Positions 42,557 through 53,616 of a DNA stretch of 64,000 nucleotides are shown here, piece after piece (position 1 is the first letter of the stretch; each line of letters starts with the position of its first letter). Position numbers and translations under genes: made by a program. The notes beneath the pieces were generated by a model, which did no database searches, had not been told where the DNA came from, and saw nothing but the letters and a program-made list of their open reading frames with translations. The stretch covers positions 1,736,001-1,800,000 of the forward strand of contig JBAIAC010000026.1 of assembly GCA_037349315.1 (NCBI GenBank). The letters are read 5' to 3'. Source of the stretch: Chelydra serpentina (lineage: Eukaryota; Chordata; Testudines; Chelydridae).

Positions 42557-43231
42557 TTGAAGGAACTCAAATATGAAATTGCAGAGCTAGTAACTGTGGT
42601 ATGTCACCGATCATTTAAATCAGCTTCTATACCAGGTGACTGGGGAATAGCTAATTTGACAACAATTTTTTTAAAAGGCTCCAGAGGGAATCCTGGCAAA
42701 TACAGGCCGGTTAGCCTAACTTCATTACCATGGAAATTGGTTGAAACTCTAGTAAAGAACAGAATGATCAGACACAGAGATGAACATGATTTGCTGGAGA
42801 ATAGACAACATGGCTTTTGTAAAGGGAAATCATACCTCATCAATCTTTTAGAATTTTTTGAGGGGACTAACAAACATGTGGACCAGGGTGATCCAGTCGA
42901 TGGAATGTACTTGGACTTTCTAAAAGCCTTTAACAATGTCCCTCATCAAGGCTCTTCAGCAAAGTTAGCAGTTGTGGGATAAGAAGGAAGGTTCTCTCCT
43001 GTATCTGTAACTAGGTAAAAGATAGGAAAAATGGTAGGAATAAATGGTCAGTTTTCAGAATGGAGAGAGGTCAATAGTAGTGTCCTCCAAGGATCTGTAC
43101 TGGGACCAGTGCTGTTCAACATATTCATAAATGATCTGGAAAAATGGGTAACCAGTGAGGTGGCAAAATCTGCAGACCATACAAAATTACTCAAGATAAC
43201 TAAGTTAAGTAATGCACATTGGAAAACATAA
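42557..43231 (+). pseudogene. CR1-like reverse transcriptase fragments
   Basis: Two frames (42557-42982 and 43031-43231) carry RT motifs in order. The first has [20 protein letters not shown] and YLDFLKAFN. The second has [25 protein letters not shown] and then [10 protein letters not shown], where CR1 elements normally carry an F/YADD box. Frameshifts and the altered catalytic box mean it is dead. Confidence 0.78.
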
Positions 43232-43835
43232 TCCCAACCATACATGCAAATTGATAGGGTCTAAATTAGCTGTTCCCACTCAAGAAAGATCTTGGAGTCC
43301 TTGTGGGCAGTTCTCTGAAAACATCTGCTGAATGCACAGAGGCAGTCAAAAAAGCTAATAGAATGTAAGGAACCATTAGAAATGGGATAAATAGTAAGAC
43401 AGAAAATATCCTAATGCCACTATATACCATGGTACGACCACACCTTGCATACCAGGTGCAGTTCTGGTCACCTCATCTCAAACAAGCTATATTAGAATTG
43501 GAAAAGGTGCCGAGAAGGGCAACAAAAATGACTGAGGGTATGGAAGTGCTTTTGTCTGAGGAGAGAAAAAAAAGTGAGAATTTTCAGCTATGAAAAGAGA
43601 CGAAGGAGAGGGGCAATGACAGAGGTCTATAAAATTGTGATTGGTGTGGACAAAGTCAATAGGGAAAGTGTTATTGGCTCCTTCACATAACCCAGTGAAA
43701 TTCATAGCTCGCAGGTGAAAACAAACAAACAGGAAGTACTTCTCCACACAGCGCACAGTCACCCTGTGGACCTCAGTGCCAGGGGATGTTGTGAAGGCCA
43801 AAACGATAAAAGGGTTCGAAACCCACCATGCCCCC

Positions 43836-45112
43836 AAAGAGTGTTGGGACGAGGAAACCTACTTGCCCTGCTCCTGCACTGGAGCCTTCCAAGCCTGGGA
43901 GCAGGTCCCCGACTCCAGCCACCCCCCAGGAGCCGACAGAGAGGGAAGAGGAATTAGAAAAGCCCTGAGAACAAGAAGAAAGGCAGGAACCACCATCCAG
44001 GCCAGAACCAACGAGAGCCGAGAATGTACCAAACCTGGCCCTGTCCTGGGGCCACACACCCACATCCCATGGGCCAGCTCTGGCTGCAGGCTGGGTGTTG
44101 GACACCCCTGGGCAGTGAGTCTGCCTCTGGCTTCGGTAGTGTGAGGAGCACAGACCCACCACAGCTAACTGCTTCCCTGCCAGCTTAACCCCCAGACGGC
44201 CTAAGGAGCACAGCTGGGCCCCAGCTGGCTGACCCGGCTGCAGGCTGCTCAGGGGATTGGCCTGCAGCTGTGATAGCTTCTGCTTCTTCCCAGCCCTCGC
44301 CCTGCTCCTGCCTCGCCCCTCTCGCCTCACCCAGGTAGCCTGGCTCTGACCCTCAGCTCCGATTCCTGACCTATGACCTTAGGCTCTGCCCCCGACTCCT
44401 GCTCTAGCCAAGAGGCATGGCTGCCCACACCCCAGTCCATGACAGGTAGGACCCACAGCTTCTGCATCTCCTCCCCCTGCGTGGTGTTTAACCGTGAGAC
44501 CCGAACGCTGTGATCCGGTGGAGGGTGTCGGCGCTGCAGATCCCTGCCTAGAACGACTCCAGTGCCAATGTGCCACAAGCTGCTGAACGCCACCTCCGGG
44601 GGCCCCGTGTGGAGAGGGGAATGAGATCAGTCACTGAGCGCCAGCCTGCGCACATTCTGACAGAAAACAGGAGCCCGAAAACCCTGCCCAGGCTGCAGGT
44701 CGCCCCGTGAACCCGCATGAACCCAGCCGACTCCCACGGCTTCCTGGGCGGCGAGTCCTCTGGGCCCGTGGTGCCTGGGCCACAGGAATATTCCTGGCCC
44801 GGGGCCCGGCTCCAGCAATGTTTGGGGCCAGGTCTCTCCCTCGACACTGCCTTCCGCCTCCGGGCCCGGGCCCCCCGTGCGTCCCCCGGGCCCTTTAAAA
44901 CAGCCCGGGCCCCCCACTCACCACTGGCAGCGCAGCGGGGCTGAGCGGCTTCCTCCCTGCTCGCTCCAGGTGGCTGCCGGCCCCACCCTGCCGCCCCTGG
45001 GCGGGTTGGTCTGTCCCACCCCAAGCGCCCCTTGTGGGTAATGGGAAGCTGCGGGGGCAGTGCATGGGGGTAGCAGCACATGGAGACTCTCAGCCCGCCC
45101 TGCCTAGGAGCC
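43836..45112. other. GC-rich sequence, no supported gene
   Basis: 44560-45010 is rich in CpG and includes a TTTAAAA word at about 44893 within a GGGCCC-rich context, a possible CpG-island promoter. No downstream exon could be supported. Confidence 0.4.
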
Positions 45113-45900
45113 TCAGGTAAGCGCCGCACCCCCCACCCCCTCCCAGAGCCTGCACCCCCACCCCTTTCCCACACCCCACCTCCGGCCCCCAAACTCCTTC
45201 CCAGAGCCTGCACCCCCACCCCCTTCCCACACACCCCCTGCAGTCCCCAAACTCCCTCCTAGAGCCTGCATCTCCACACCTTTCCCACACCCCCCCCTCT
45301 GGCCCCAAACTCTCTCCCAGAGCCAGCACCCCCACCCCTTTCCCACACACCCCCCTCTGGCCCCAAACTCCTTCCCAGAGCCTGCACCCAAACTCCCTCC
45401 CAGCAGCTGTACACCTCATCCCCTCCTGCACCCCCAGCCCCTGTCCCAGCCCAGAGCCTGCACCCAGCACCCCAACTCCATCCCAGAGCCCAACCTCTCA
45501 CCTGTCCTGTACCCCAATCCCCTGCCCCAGCCCAGGGCTTGCACCCCAGACCTCCTCTCCCCACCCAAACTCCCTCCCAGAGCCTGCACCCAAACTCTGT
45601 ACCAGAGTCTGCACCCCCTCCCTCTGCCCCCCTCTGGCCCCAAACTCCTTCCCAGAGCCTACACCCCCTCCCTTCGCCCCCTCCCATCTCCAAGCTCCCT
45701 CCCAGACCCTGCACCCCCACCCCCAGCCTGCACCCAAACTCAGTCCCAGTCCTTCACCCCTCACCCCCTACTGCACCCCGTGCCCCAGCCCAGAGTCTGC
45801 ACCCCTCATCCCCTTCCCACACACAACCTCCTGCCCCCAAATTCCATCCCAGAACCTGCACCACCCAAACTCCCTCCCAGAGCCTTAGGCAGGTGGGGGG
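45113..45900. repeat. C-rich minisatellite, about 35-65 bp period
   Basis: Repeated words CCCAGAGCCTGCACCCCCACCCC and CTGGCCCCAAACTCC alternate many times. On the minus strand this resembles the G-rich array at 11120-11640, so both may belong to the same repeat family in opposite orientation. Confidence 0.8.
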
Positions 45901-47004
45901 CGGAGTTTGGGGGGGGGTTCTGAGCACCACCAACATTTCTACAACCCTGCCACCCCTGCTCACGTCCCCAGTTCACCTCCTTTTGTGTACTTCAGAGCCC
46001 CGACCCTTCTGCCCACCCTGCTCCTCAAAACGTAACCAGCCAGCATCTCCAACCCCTGCAGGCAGGATCTGCTCAGCTCCTGCTTCCTCCTTGCAGGGCG
46101 ATGTCAGCAGCGCTCTGGTGACTGGGGCCAGGATCTGGGGGTCCCTACCCTCTTAGGGTGATCTGAACCCCTCTCTCTGCCCCTGCAATGTAGGTACCAG
46201 GATCTGGGGACGTCTGAGCCAAGCTCCCTGCCCACTGTGTGAGCCTGGATGTGTGGGGAACTGCCCCCCCCCATGACATTTAGAGAGATTTGCCATTCTT
46301 GGGGGTCTGGGCCCCTCTCCTTGTCACCCCTTATGCAAGGCAGGACCTGGGGGGTGGCAGCCCCCCTAGGCATGGCTGAGCCGCTCACCTTTGTCTCTGT
46401 AGGGGGTTGGGTCTGGGGCAGGGATGGGGGTACTATGGGGAGGAGGGCTCAGGTTACAGGGTGGGTCGGGCTTGGCGGAGTGGGAGGAGAGAGGACAGGC
46501 GGGGTTGAACATGTGAGGAAGTTGGGGAGTTAAGTGGTGGGGGGGGGCCTGGGGCTCAGCTGGAGCCGCCTGGCTGGGCGAGAGGCCCAGCTCAGTCTAT
46601 AGAACCAAGGAAATGGGCAAGTCAGGAGCCTCCAGAGAGCTGCTACCCACAATAGGTGCACACAGCAAGAGAGGGCCTGAGACAGCCAGCAGCAATTGCT
46701 TACCTGCTTCCACCCAGCCTACCAATGGCCTAACGGGATGGGAAGGGGCGGGTGAGCTGGGCATGTTGGAGGGGTGCACTACGTGTGGCAGGGAAGGTGG
46801 GGGAGGAGCAGAGAGACCCACCGCTCTTCTCTCAGGCACTTAAAGGAACCCCGAGTGAGAAAGCTGTCAGGGTTCTGGGACACGGACCCTGGGTGAGATT
46901 TCTCGCACCAACCTGTTAGCAACATCAAACTCCAGACATTTCAGAGCACGACCGTTGGCCTCATTCCACTGTAACAGAACTTACAGAGTGGGGAGGAGCA
47001 CTGA
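45901..47004. other. Unassigned sequence
   Basis: No gene or named repeat was recognised. Confidence 0.5.
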
Positions 47005-47215
47005 GGAATTGCAGAGCAACTGTGTGGTCTAGAGGAGAGACCACTCAACAGGGGCTAGTCCTGGCTCTATCTGCCGCTGACCTGCTGGGTGACCTTGGGC
47101 AATTCACTTCACCTCTTCATGCCTCAGTTTACCCATCTGTAAAATGGGGAGAATGATATCGCGTTTGTTGACATTGACCAATGGAAAGTGCAATGTAAAA
47201 GCTAGGTCTTTTGTA
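47005..47215 (+). repeat. MIR/CORE-SINE copy
   Basis: Clear MIR-type order: GTCCTGGCTCTATCTGCCGC, then GGTGACCTTGGGCAATTCAC, then GCCTCAGTTTACCCATCTGT and AAAATGGGGAGAATGATA. This is the best preserved of the MIR-like copies in the window. Confidence 0.75.
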
Positions 47216-47330
47216 ATAGCCTAGCCACAGTGGAGTATCAACTGTAACCCCACGTGAGACCTACACCTGCATAGAAGACCACTAACTCATACAAGAAAAC
47301 ATTTCTTTCAGTGAAAAAAACAAAACTAAG

Positions 47331-47942
47331 TGTGACGGGGCAAGGCCAGAGGGCTATAGGAAAGTGGTAAGGAACCAGTATGTTAGCCCCAGGCTAAACA
47401 AATCCCTGATACCTTATGGCAGTTGCTCCAGGTTAATCAAGACACCTGGGGCCAATTAAGAACTTTCCAGAAGGCAGGGAGGTTGATTGGGACACCTGAA
47501 GCCAATCAAGGACTGGCTGGAACTAGTTAAAAGCCTTCCAGTTAGTCAGTGAGAGGGGAGGAGCTGTGGAAGGAGGTTGCGTGTGAGAAGCTGGGAGCAA
47601 GAGGCACTAGGAGCTGAGAGTAAGAGGACGTACTGCTGGAAGATCCTGTGGTGAGAATAAAGAAGGTGTCGGGAGGAGTCCATGGGGAAGTAGCCCAGGG
47701 AGTTGTAGCTGTCATGCAGTTGTTCCAGGAGGCACTCTAAACAGCTGCAATCCACAGGGCCCTGGGCTGGAACCCGGAGTAGAGGGTGGGCCCGGGTTCC
47801 CCCAAAACTCCCAACTCCTGATCAGACACAGGAGGAGTTGATCTGGACTATGGGTTCTACCAGAGGGGAAGATCTCTGAGGCAAACAAAAATCCGCCAAT
47901 AAGCGCAGGACCCACCGAGGTAGAGGAGGAATTTTTGTCACA
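47331..47942 (+). mobile_element. 5' LTR of element A2
   Basis: 612 bases run from TGTGACGGGG to TTTTTGTCACA. The 3' half resembles the A1 LTR at 1210-1900. It contains GAGAATAAAGAAG (AATAAA near 47657), a likely polyadenylation signal. Confidence 0.82.
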
Positions 47943-47944
47943 AC

Positions 47945-47961
47945 TGGTGTCAATTGTGGGA
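47945..47961 (+). promoter_or_regulatory. Primer binding site of A2 (tRNA-Leu type)
   Basis: TGGTGTCAATTGTGGGA lies two bases after the LTR. It matches the complement of a tRNA-Leu(CAG)-type 3' end except for about three central bases. Confidence 0.6.
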
Positions 47962-48042
47962 TCGGTGTGCACAGCGCTGCGGAAGAAGCGGGCTGTCTAA
48001 AAAAAAAAAAAAAAAGGGAAGCGGGTTTTTTTTTTCATCACA

Positions 48043-49880
48043 ATGGAAGATGTAATACGGGCACTGATACAAGCCACAGCTGCCCAGCAGGAGGCTACCC
48101 ATGTCCAGGCAGCCGCCCAACAGGAGGCAGTGCGGCTGCAGCAGGAGGCCAATCGCCTGTTGATGGACCAGGCCGCTCAAGACCATACTATGTTGCGGGA
48201 ACTGGTAAACCAAGTGAAGGCGCTTACAGAGATGAACCATGGCCATGATGGGACGCGGCAAATACGGGCCAGCAATTGCCTGCAGAAAATGATGGGGAAA
48301 GATGACATAGAGGCATACCTCCTGGCCTTTGAGAGGACAGCCCTACGGGAGGCCTGGCCTCGAGATCAGTGGTCTGGCATCATCGCCCCATTCCTGTGTG
48401 GGGAAGCCCACAAAGCCTACTATGATCTGCCTGAAGAGGCTGCAGCAGACCATCCCCAGCAGAAGCAGAGATCCTGGCCAGATCTGGGGTAACAACCACA
48501 GTGCGGGCCCAGCGGTATGATGAGTGGAGGTACCAGGAAGACAAAACCCCGCGGTCCCAATTGTATGACCTCATCCATCTTGCATGAAAGTGGTTGCAAA
48601 CTGAGTCCCGGAATCCAGAAGAGATACTAGAGGTTCTGGTCATCGACCGATACATGAGGGGACTGTGACGGGTTGGGGCCACAGAGACGTGCTTGGTGCT
48701 GCCACCTGGTGTGCCAAGGCTACGTCTGCCCCTGCTTCCAGGCCTTTTCCAGCTTGGGACTCCCGAATCCTGTCTGTTTTGAGCCAGATTCCACTGATCT
48801 GCTGCAAACACAGACCCAGGTCCGAACCAAGTCCACTCACCACTGTAACGCTCCTGGAAGCGCTCTTACCTTTGACACCCAGGTGCCCAGCTCCCTAAGC
48901 GGTCTAAACCCTTAATACATCCGTTTTACCCTGCATAAGGCTTATACAGGGTAAATTCATAAATAGTTCGCCTTCTATTTCAAAGATAGAAAGATATGCA
49001 CAACTGTTTGCTTTCCCCAGGTACCAACTCGTACTCAAGGAAACTTAATAAGTAAAAAGTGATTTTAATTAGTACAGAAAATAGGATTTAAGTGATGTCA
49101 AGTAATGACAGACAGAACAAAGCAAGTTACTTAGTAAAATAAAATAAAACACGCACGTCTATGTCTATTCAAAGTTAACACAGATAAAAGCCTCACCAGA
49201 TTCGGATATTTTCCTTTTTACAGGCTGTAGAATTAGCCTGGGTCCAGCAGCCGTTCACACCCCCTAGTGTCTTTGTCCTTTGTTCAGTTCCCCTCAGGAA
49301 TGTCCTTGGGGGGGGTGGAAAGCCTCTCCCTTTAGCCAGCTGAAGACAAAATGGAAGGGTCTCCCCCAGGCTTTTATAGTCTTTTCCCCCTCCCTGTGTA
49401 ACATCCTGTTACCATGGAGTTTGGGGATCACCTGGGCAAGTCACCTGTCCATGCACCCTTCGGCAACCAGCCTAACCAGTTGCATTCCAGCCCCAGCCCC
49501 AATGTGGATTGGGGTCTGCAACGTCTTTTGTCTGTTAAGTGCTCATACTTAACAGGCACTTTCTGCTCCAAAGATGATCCCATGCACTTACAAAGGCTAT
49601 GTACAAAACCAGCAAATATAAAACCAATCTTCATAACTCCAACTACAACAATGATACATGCATACAAACAGGAGGAATAAATTCAGTAGGTCATAACTTT
49701 CACCGAGATATGTTACATGGCACATGTAGCATAAAACATATTCTAGTTACATATATACATTTATAAGCATCTCCCCATAAATTTTTTGGGGAACACCATC
49801 ACAGGGACTACCACCAGACCTTCGCGCATGGGTAAGCCAGAACGAACCCTCCACCTATGACGAGATTGTGGCAATGGTAG
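48043..49880 (+). pseudogene. Gag of A2 with SCAN-like capsid segment
   Basis: The ATG at 48043 opens a glutamine/alanine-rich helical N-terminus ([18 protein letters not shown]). A capsid-like region follows ([19 protein letters not shown]). A frameshift near 48465 and a stop near 48585 break the frame. In the shifted frame the region 48500-48660, continued after the solo LTR at 49809-49880, contains [30 protein letters not shown], then [20 protein letters not shown]. These match the order and spacing of the SCAN domain core. SCAN domains of vertebrate zinc-finger proteins are known to derive from Gmr1-like Gag. The breaks make the copy non-functional. Confidence 0.8.
48664..49803. mobile_element. 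Solo LTR, family D, copy D2
   Basis: The 1140 bases run from TGTGACGGGTTGG to CACCATCACA. Perfect 5-base direct repeats GGGAC flank it (48659-48663 and 49804-49808). It interrupts the SCAN-like part of A2 Gag. It closely resembles D1 and D3. Confidence 0.92.
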
Positions 49881-51586
49881 AGAGACGAAGGACGGCAAGG
49901 GAACTGACCCGACCAGTTAAGGAAGTGGAACCCCGGGTTAAACAAGCAGCACGAAGCCCTAGAGTTCGAGTGACTTGGCCACCAGAGGCCATAAAGAGTT
50001 GGAGCACTGAGGGGGAAGAAAATTGTGATGTTAGACTTCCCAAACCGCCAGGGAGTCCTAGGTGGAAGAAGGGGAGGGCTGAAAACCAGTGGGGACCCCA
50101 GAAGGAAGGGATTGGCCTGAGTGGGGGGAATCCTGGAACTAAACCCTCTAGCCCCCGGGATAGGGGAGTGATTAGAAGCAATTATAGATGTTATGCATGT
50201 GGTGAGTGGGGACACATAGCAGCACAGTGTCCTAGCACCAAGGAGCCTATGCAATGTAACTTGGGGGACTGGGAGGTCCCATGCTCCCTTATCCACCTTG
50301 CGGGTGTCGTATTAGCCCCGCATAACTACACTAGACCGGTAAAGATAAACGGAGTAGAGACTATAGTGCTTGTGGACTCCGGAAGTGCAATCACCCTCAT
50401 ATCGGGTAAGCTGGTAAAACGTAGCCAGCTGCAACAAGCCAAACGCGTAGCAGTGACGTGCGTACATGGGGCCATAAGCCATTACCCCACCATCCAGGTG
50501 GAGATAGAGGTTCAGGGGAACCCCATTGAGGTGACAGTGGGTGTAGTTCCTAAACTCCCGTATCCTGTAGTCATTGGGAGGGACTATCCAGGGTTTGATA
50601 ATTTACTCCCCCCGGAGAGGCTGGAGGAAGGTGGGGACCCTGAGGGCAGCGACTTGTCACCGGGGGAATGTCAACCCCCGATGTTCGCTGAGATTTCTCA
50701 GGATCTATTCTCAGCCCCACAAAAGACCCGGAAGATAAAAAAGGAGAGGAAGGCTGCAAAAGTTTTGGAACCCGGATCGGTATGGGGAGGAGGTCACCAG
50801 CCCTCTGTGGAGAAAGAAGTAGTTCGGGACTATTTAGAAAAGCTGGACGAACACAAGTCCATGGGGCCGGATGCACTGCATCCGAGGGTGCTAAAGGAGT
50901 TGGTCGATGTGATTGCAGAGCCATTGGCCATTATCTTTGACAAATCATGGCAATCGGGGGAGGTCCCGGATGACTGGAAAAAAGCTAATGTAGTGCCCAT
51001 CTTTAAAAAAGGGAAGAAGGAAGATCCGGGGAACTACAGGCCAGTCAGTCTCACCTCCGTCACTGGAAAAATCATGGAACAGGTCCTCAAGGAATCAATT
51101 CTGAAGCACTTAAAGGAGGGGAAAGTGATCAGGAACAGTCAGCATGGATTCACCAAGGGCAAGTCATGCCTGACTAACCTAATTGCCTTCTATGATGAGA
51201 TAACTGGCTCTGTGGATGAGGGGAAAGCAGTGGATGTGCTATTTCTTGACTTTAGCAAAGCTTTTGATACAGTCTCCCACAGTGTTCTTGCCAGCAAGTT
51301 AAAGAAGTATGGGCTGGATGAATGGGTGGTAAGGTGGCTAGAAAACTGGCTGGATGGTCGTGCTCAACGGGTAGTGATCAATGGCTCCATGTCTAGTTGG
51401 CAGCCGGTATCAAGTGGAGTGCCCCAAGGGTCGATGCTGGGGCCGGTTTTGTTCAATATCTTCATCAACGACCTGGAGAATGGTGTGGACTGCACCCTTA
51501 GCAAGTTTGAAGATGACACTAAACTGGGAGGAGTGGTTGATACGCTGGAGGGTAGGGACAGAATACAGAGGGACCTAGACAAATGA
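49868..51586 (+). pseudogene. In-frame fusion: A2 Gag-protease joined to CR1 reverse transcriptase
   Basis: One open frame of 572 codons contains three parts. The first is the end of A2 Gag with a CCHC zinc knuckle at 50189-50230 ([15 protein letters not shown]). The second is an aspartic protease with DSG at 50375-50383 ([16 protein letters not shown]). The third, from about 50780, is a CR1 RT starting in its palm region. The stop TGA at 51584 lies within the CR1 part, and CR1 coding continues in the same frame after it. The fusion arose because the CR1 inserted in frame with pol. There is no evidence that the fusion is made. Confidence 0.85.
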
Positions 51587-52403
51587 GAGGATTGGGCCAA
51601 AAGAAATCTGATGAGGTTCAACAAGGACAAGTGCAGAGTCCTGCACTTAGGACGGAAGAATCCCATGCACTGCTACAGACTAGGGACCGAATGGCTAGGC
51701 AGCAGTTCTGCAGAAAAGGACCTAGGGGTTACAGTGGACGAAAAGCTGAATATGAGTCAACAGTGTGCCCTTGTTGCCAAGAAGGCTAACGGCATTTTGG
51801 ACTGTATAAGTAGGGGCATTTCCAGCAGATCGAGGGACGTGATTATTCCCCTCTATTCAGCACTGGTGAGGCCTCATTTGGAGTACTGTGTCCAGTTTTG
51901 GGCCCCACACTACAAGAAGGATGTGGATAAATTGGAAAGAGTCCAACGGAGGGCAACAAAAATTATTAGGGGGCTGGAGCACATGATTTATGAGGAGAGG
52001 CTGAGGGAACTGAGATTGTTTAGCCTGCAGAAGAGAAGAGTGAGGGGGGATTTGATAGCTGCTTTCAACTACCTAAAAGGGGGTTCCAAAGAGGATGGAT
52101 CTAGACTGTTCTCAGTGGTAGAAGATGACAGAACAAGGAGTAATGGTCTCAAGTTACAGAGGGGGAGGTTTAGGTTGGATATTAGGAAACACTATTTCAC
52201 TAGTAGGGTGGTGAAGCACTGGAATGGGTTACCTAGGGAGGTGGTGGAATCTCCTTCCTTAGAGGTTTTTAAGGTCAGGCTTGACAAAGCCCTGGCTGGG
52301 ATGATCTAGTTGGGGTTGGTCCTGCTATGAGTAGGGGGTTGGACTAGATGACCTCCTGCGGTCCCTTCCAACCCTGAGATTCTGTGATTCTATGATTCTA
52401 TGA
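50780..52403 (+). mobile_element. 5'-truncated CR1 LINE with most of RT
   Basis: It starts in ORF2 near [19 protein letters not shown], includes [32 protein letters not shown] and [21 protein letters not shown], and ends with the CR1 C-terminus at 52309. A 3' UTR follows with (ATTCTATGA) repeats to 52403. Its catalytic box reads FEDD (51506-51517) where CR1 normally has FADD. One in-frame stop is at 51584-51586. The 3' 550 bases nearly match the CR1 at 24855-25402. Confidence 0.9.
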
Positions 52404-52747
52404 TCCTGACCCAGGGCCAGAAGATCGCCCTAGTAGGAAGACGGACACGAGCAGCCAGAGAAACTACCACCACGGAAGGTGAGCCGGAGGCTGGCCCCAG
52501 CCATGATGGAAGTGAGCCGTTGGAAGCAACAGATGCCGGCCCTTGGGAGCTCGGCCAGGTTAGTCCCGGGAGAGAGAGACTTTTTGATGGGACCAGGCTG
52601 AGGACCCTACATATGATAACGCCAGGAAAGAGGTGGCCGAGATAGATGGGATGCCTGTGGATGGGAAGGTCCAGGGTCCAGGACCTTACTTTATAGTGAA
52701 GAAAGATCTCCTGTACCGTGTGGTGCAAATGCAGGAGCAAGAGATAC
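52404..52747 (+). pseudogene. A2 pol linker before the integrase zinc finger
   Basis: After the CR1, A2 sequence resumes with a charged linker (GEPEAGPSHDGSEPLEATD). In another frame it then reads NARKEVAEIDGMPVDGKV and YFIVKKDLLYRVV, the segment that leads into the H2C2 finger of integrase in related elements. Element B begins at 52748. At least one frameshift occurs near 52600. Confidence 0.6.
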
Positions 52748-53046
52748 TGTGACGGAGTAGAGAGCGAGATGGATCTGACCTGAGAGGCTGGCTGTATTGG
52801 GAAAGGCTGCATCGGGAATGCGAGACTTTACCTGAGGCTGTAACATGAGCCAGGACGGGGGTTGGGAGGTGACACCTTTGGCTGGGAGAATGGTAAAAGG
52901 CTAGAGGAGGGGCCCCGGGGGAGGGGAAGAGCCTGCTGGAGGTTTGGCTGGATTTTTGGTCAGTTTGGAGCTGGGTGGTGAAACGCAGGGAGCCCCAGAG
53001 CCGGGGTATAAGCTCCCTGCCCCCCAGAAGGCCCCAGCTGAGGGGT
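52748..53046 (+). mobile_element. 5' LTR of element B, first part
   Basis: It begins TGTGACGGAGTAGAGAGC after A2 sequence and stops where element C is inserted. The second part resumes at 57698. Confidence 0.75.
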
Positions 53047-53616
53047 TGTCACGGAGTATAGGGGAGTCCGGCCCTGCACCCCTTTTCCCTGGAGTCACTG
53101 GGAGTCTCAGCCAGCCAGTAGAACAGAAGGTTTATTAGAGATGCCAGGAACACAGTCCAAACAGAGCTTGTCAGTACATCCAGGACCCCTCAGTCGGGCC
53201 CTTCTGGGGGGCAGGGAGCTTAGACCCCCAGCACGGGGCTCCCTGCATTTCACCCCACAGCTCCAAACGGGGGCAGGGAGGCCAGACCCTGTCTGCCCCT
53301 CTCCCCTCCTCTTCCCAAGCCAGCTCCAAACTGAAACTCACCAGCCTCGCCTCCCCCTTTGTCTCCTTCCCGGGCCAGGAGGTCACCTGATCCCTTTGTT
53401 CCAACACCTTCAGCTCGCACCTTTGCCGGGGAGGGGCCGGGCCATCTGTTGCCAGGAGACAGGGCCATTCTCTGTGTCCAGGCCTCTGCCTTCTAGGGCT
53501 TTGTAACAATCATGCACCGTTGTCCCACCACCTAAATACTCCAGCACCGCATAGGGGAAACCGAAGCACCCACACAGTACTCAGGGAAACCTTAACAACA
53601 GTCCTAGTTCGTCACA
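53047..53616 (-). mobile_element. 3' LTR of element C
   Basis: Minus-strand start TGTGACGAACTAGG, end CTCCGTGACA. It is preceded on the minus strand by the purine tract AAGGGGGGAGAGA (plus about 53617-53629). Confidence 0.9.

Larger units (their letters stand above)
36440..43835 (+). mobile_element. Old CR1-like LINE split by a Harbinger transposon
   Basis: 36480-37010 encodes the end of a CR1-type endonuclease domain (EAILDLVLSGAQDLV.., ..IIEFNLL) and then a degraded linker. After the Harbinger insert the frame resumes at 42303. It runs through RT pieces: NYR-like [44 protein letters not shown], then [19 protein letters not shown] near 43090. The C-terminal thumb and a tail with LCTSVPGDVVKAK..KGFE-like content follow near 43750. 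Many frameshifts are present, and it is more diverged than the other CR1s here. Confidence 0.78.
47331..52747 (+). mobile_element. Ty3/gypsy element A2 (Gmr1-like), broken by three insertions
   Basis: The 5' LTR (47331-47942) is followed by a tRNA-Leu-type primer site, a Gag with a SCAN-like segment, a zinc knuckle and an aspartic protease. After a CR1 insertion comes the stretch that precedes the integrase zinc finger (FIVKKDLLYRVVQMQEQEI near 52690-52740). There element B is inserted, so the rest lies beyond the window. A solo LTR interrupts Gag and the CR1 interrupts pol. Confidence 0.82.

Noticed and set aside
45539..46156. 205-codon plus-strand frame
   Set aside because: Most of it lies in the C-rich minisatellite and is low-complexity proline/serine sequence.
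47998..48035. Possible processed-transcript tail (A run followed by a T run)
   Set aside because: It lies in the leader between the primer site and Gag of element A2 and has no gene copy attached. A simple-sequence expansion is more likely.
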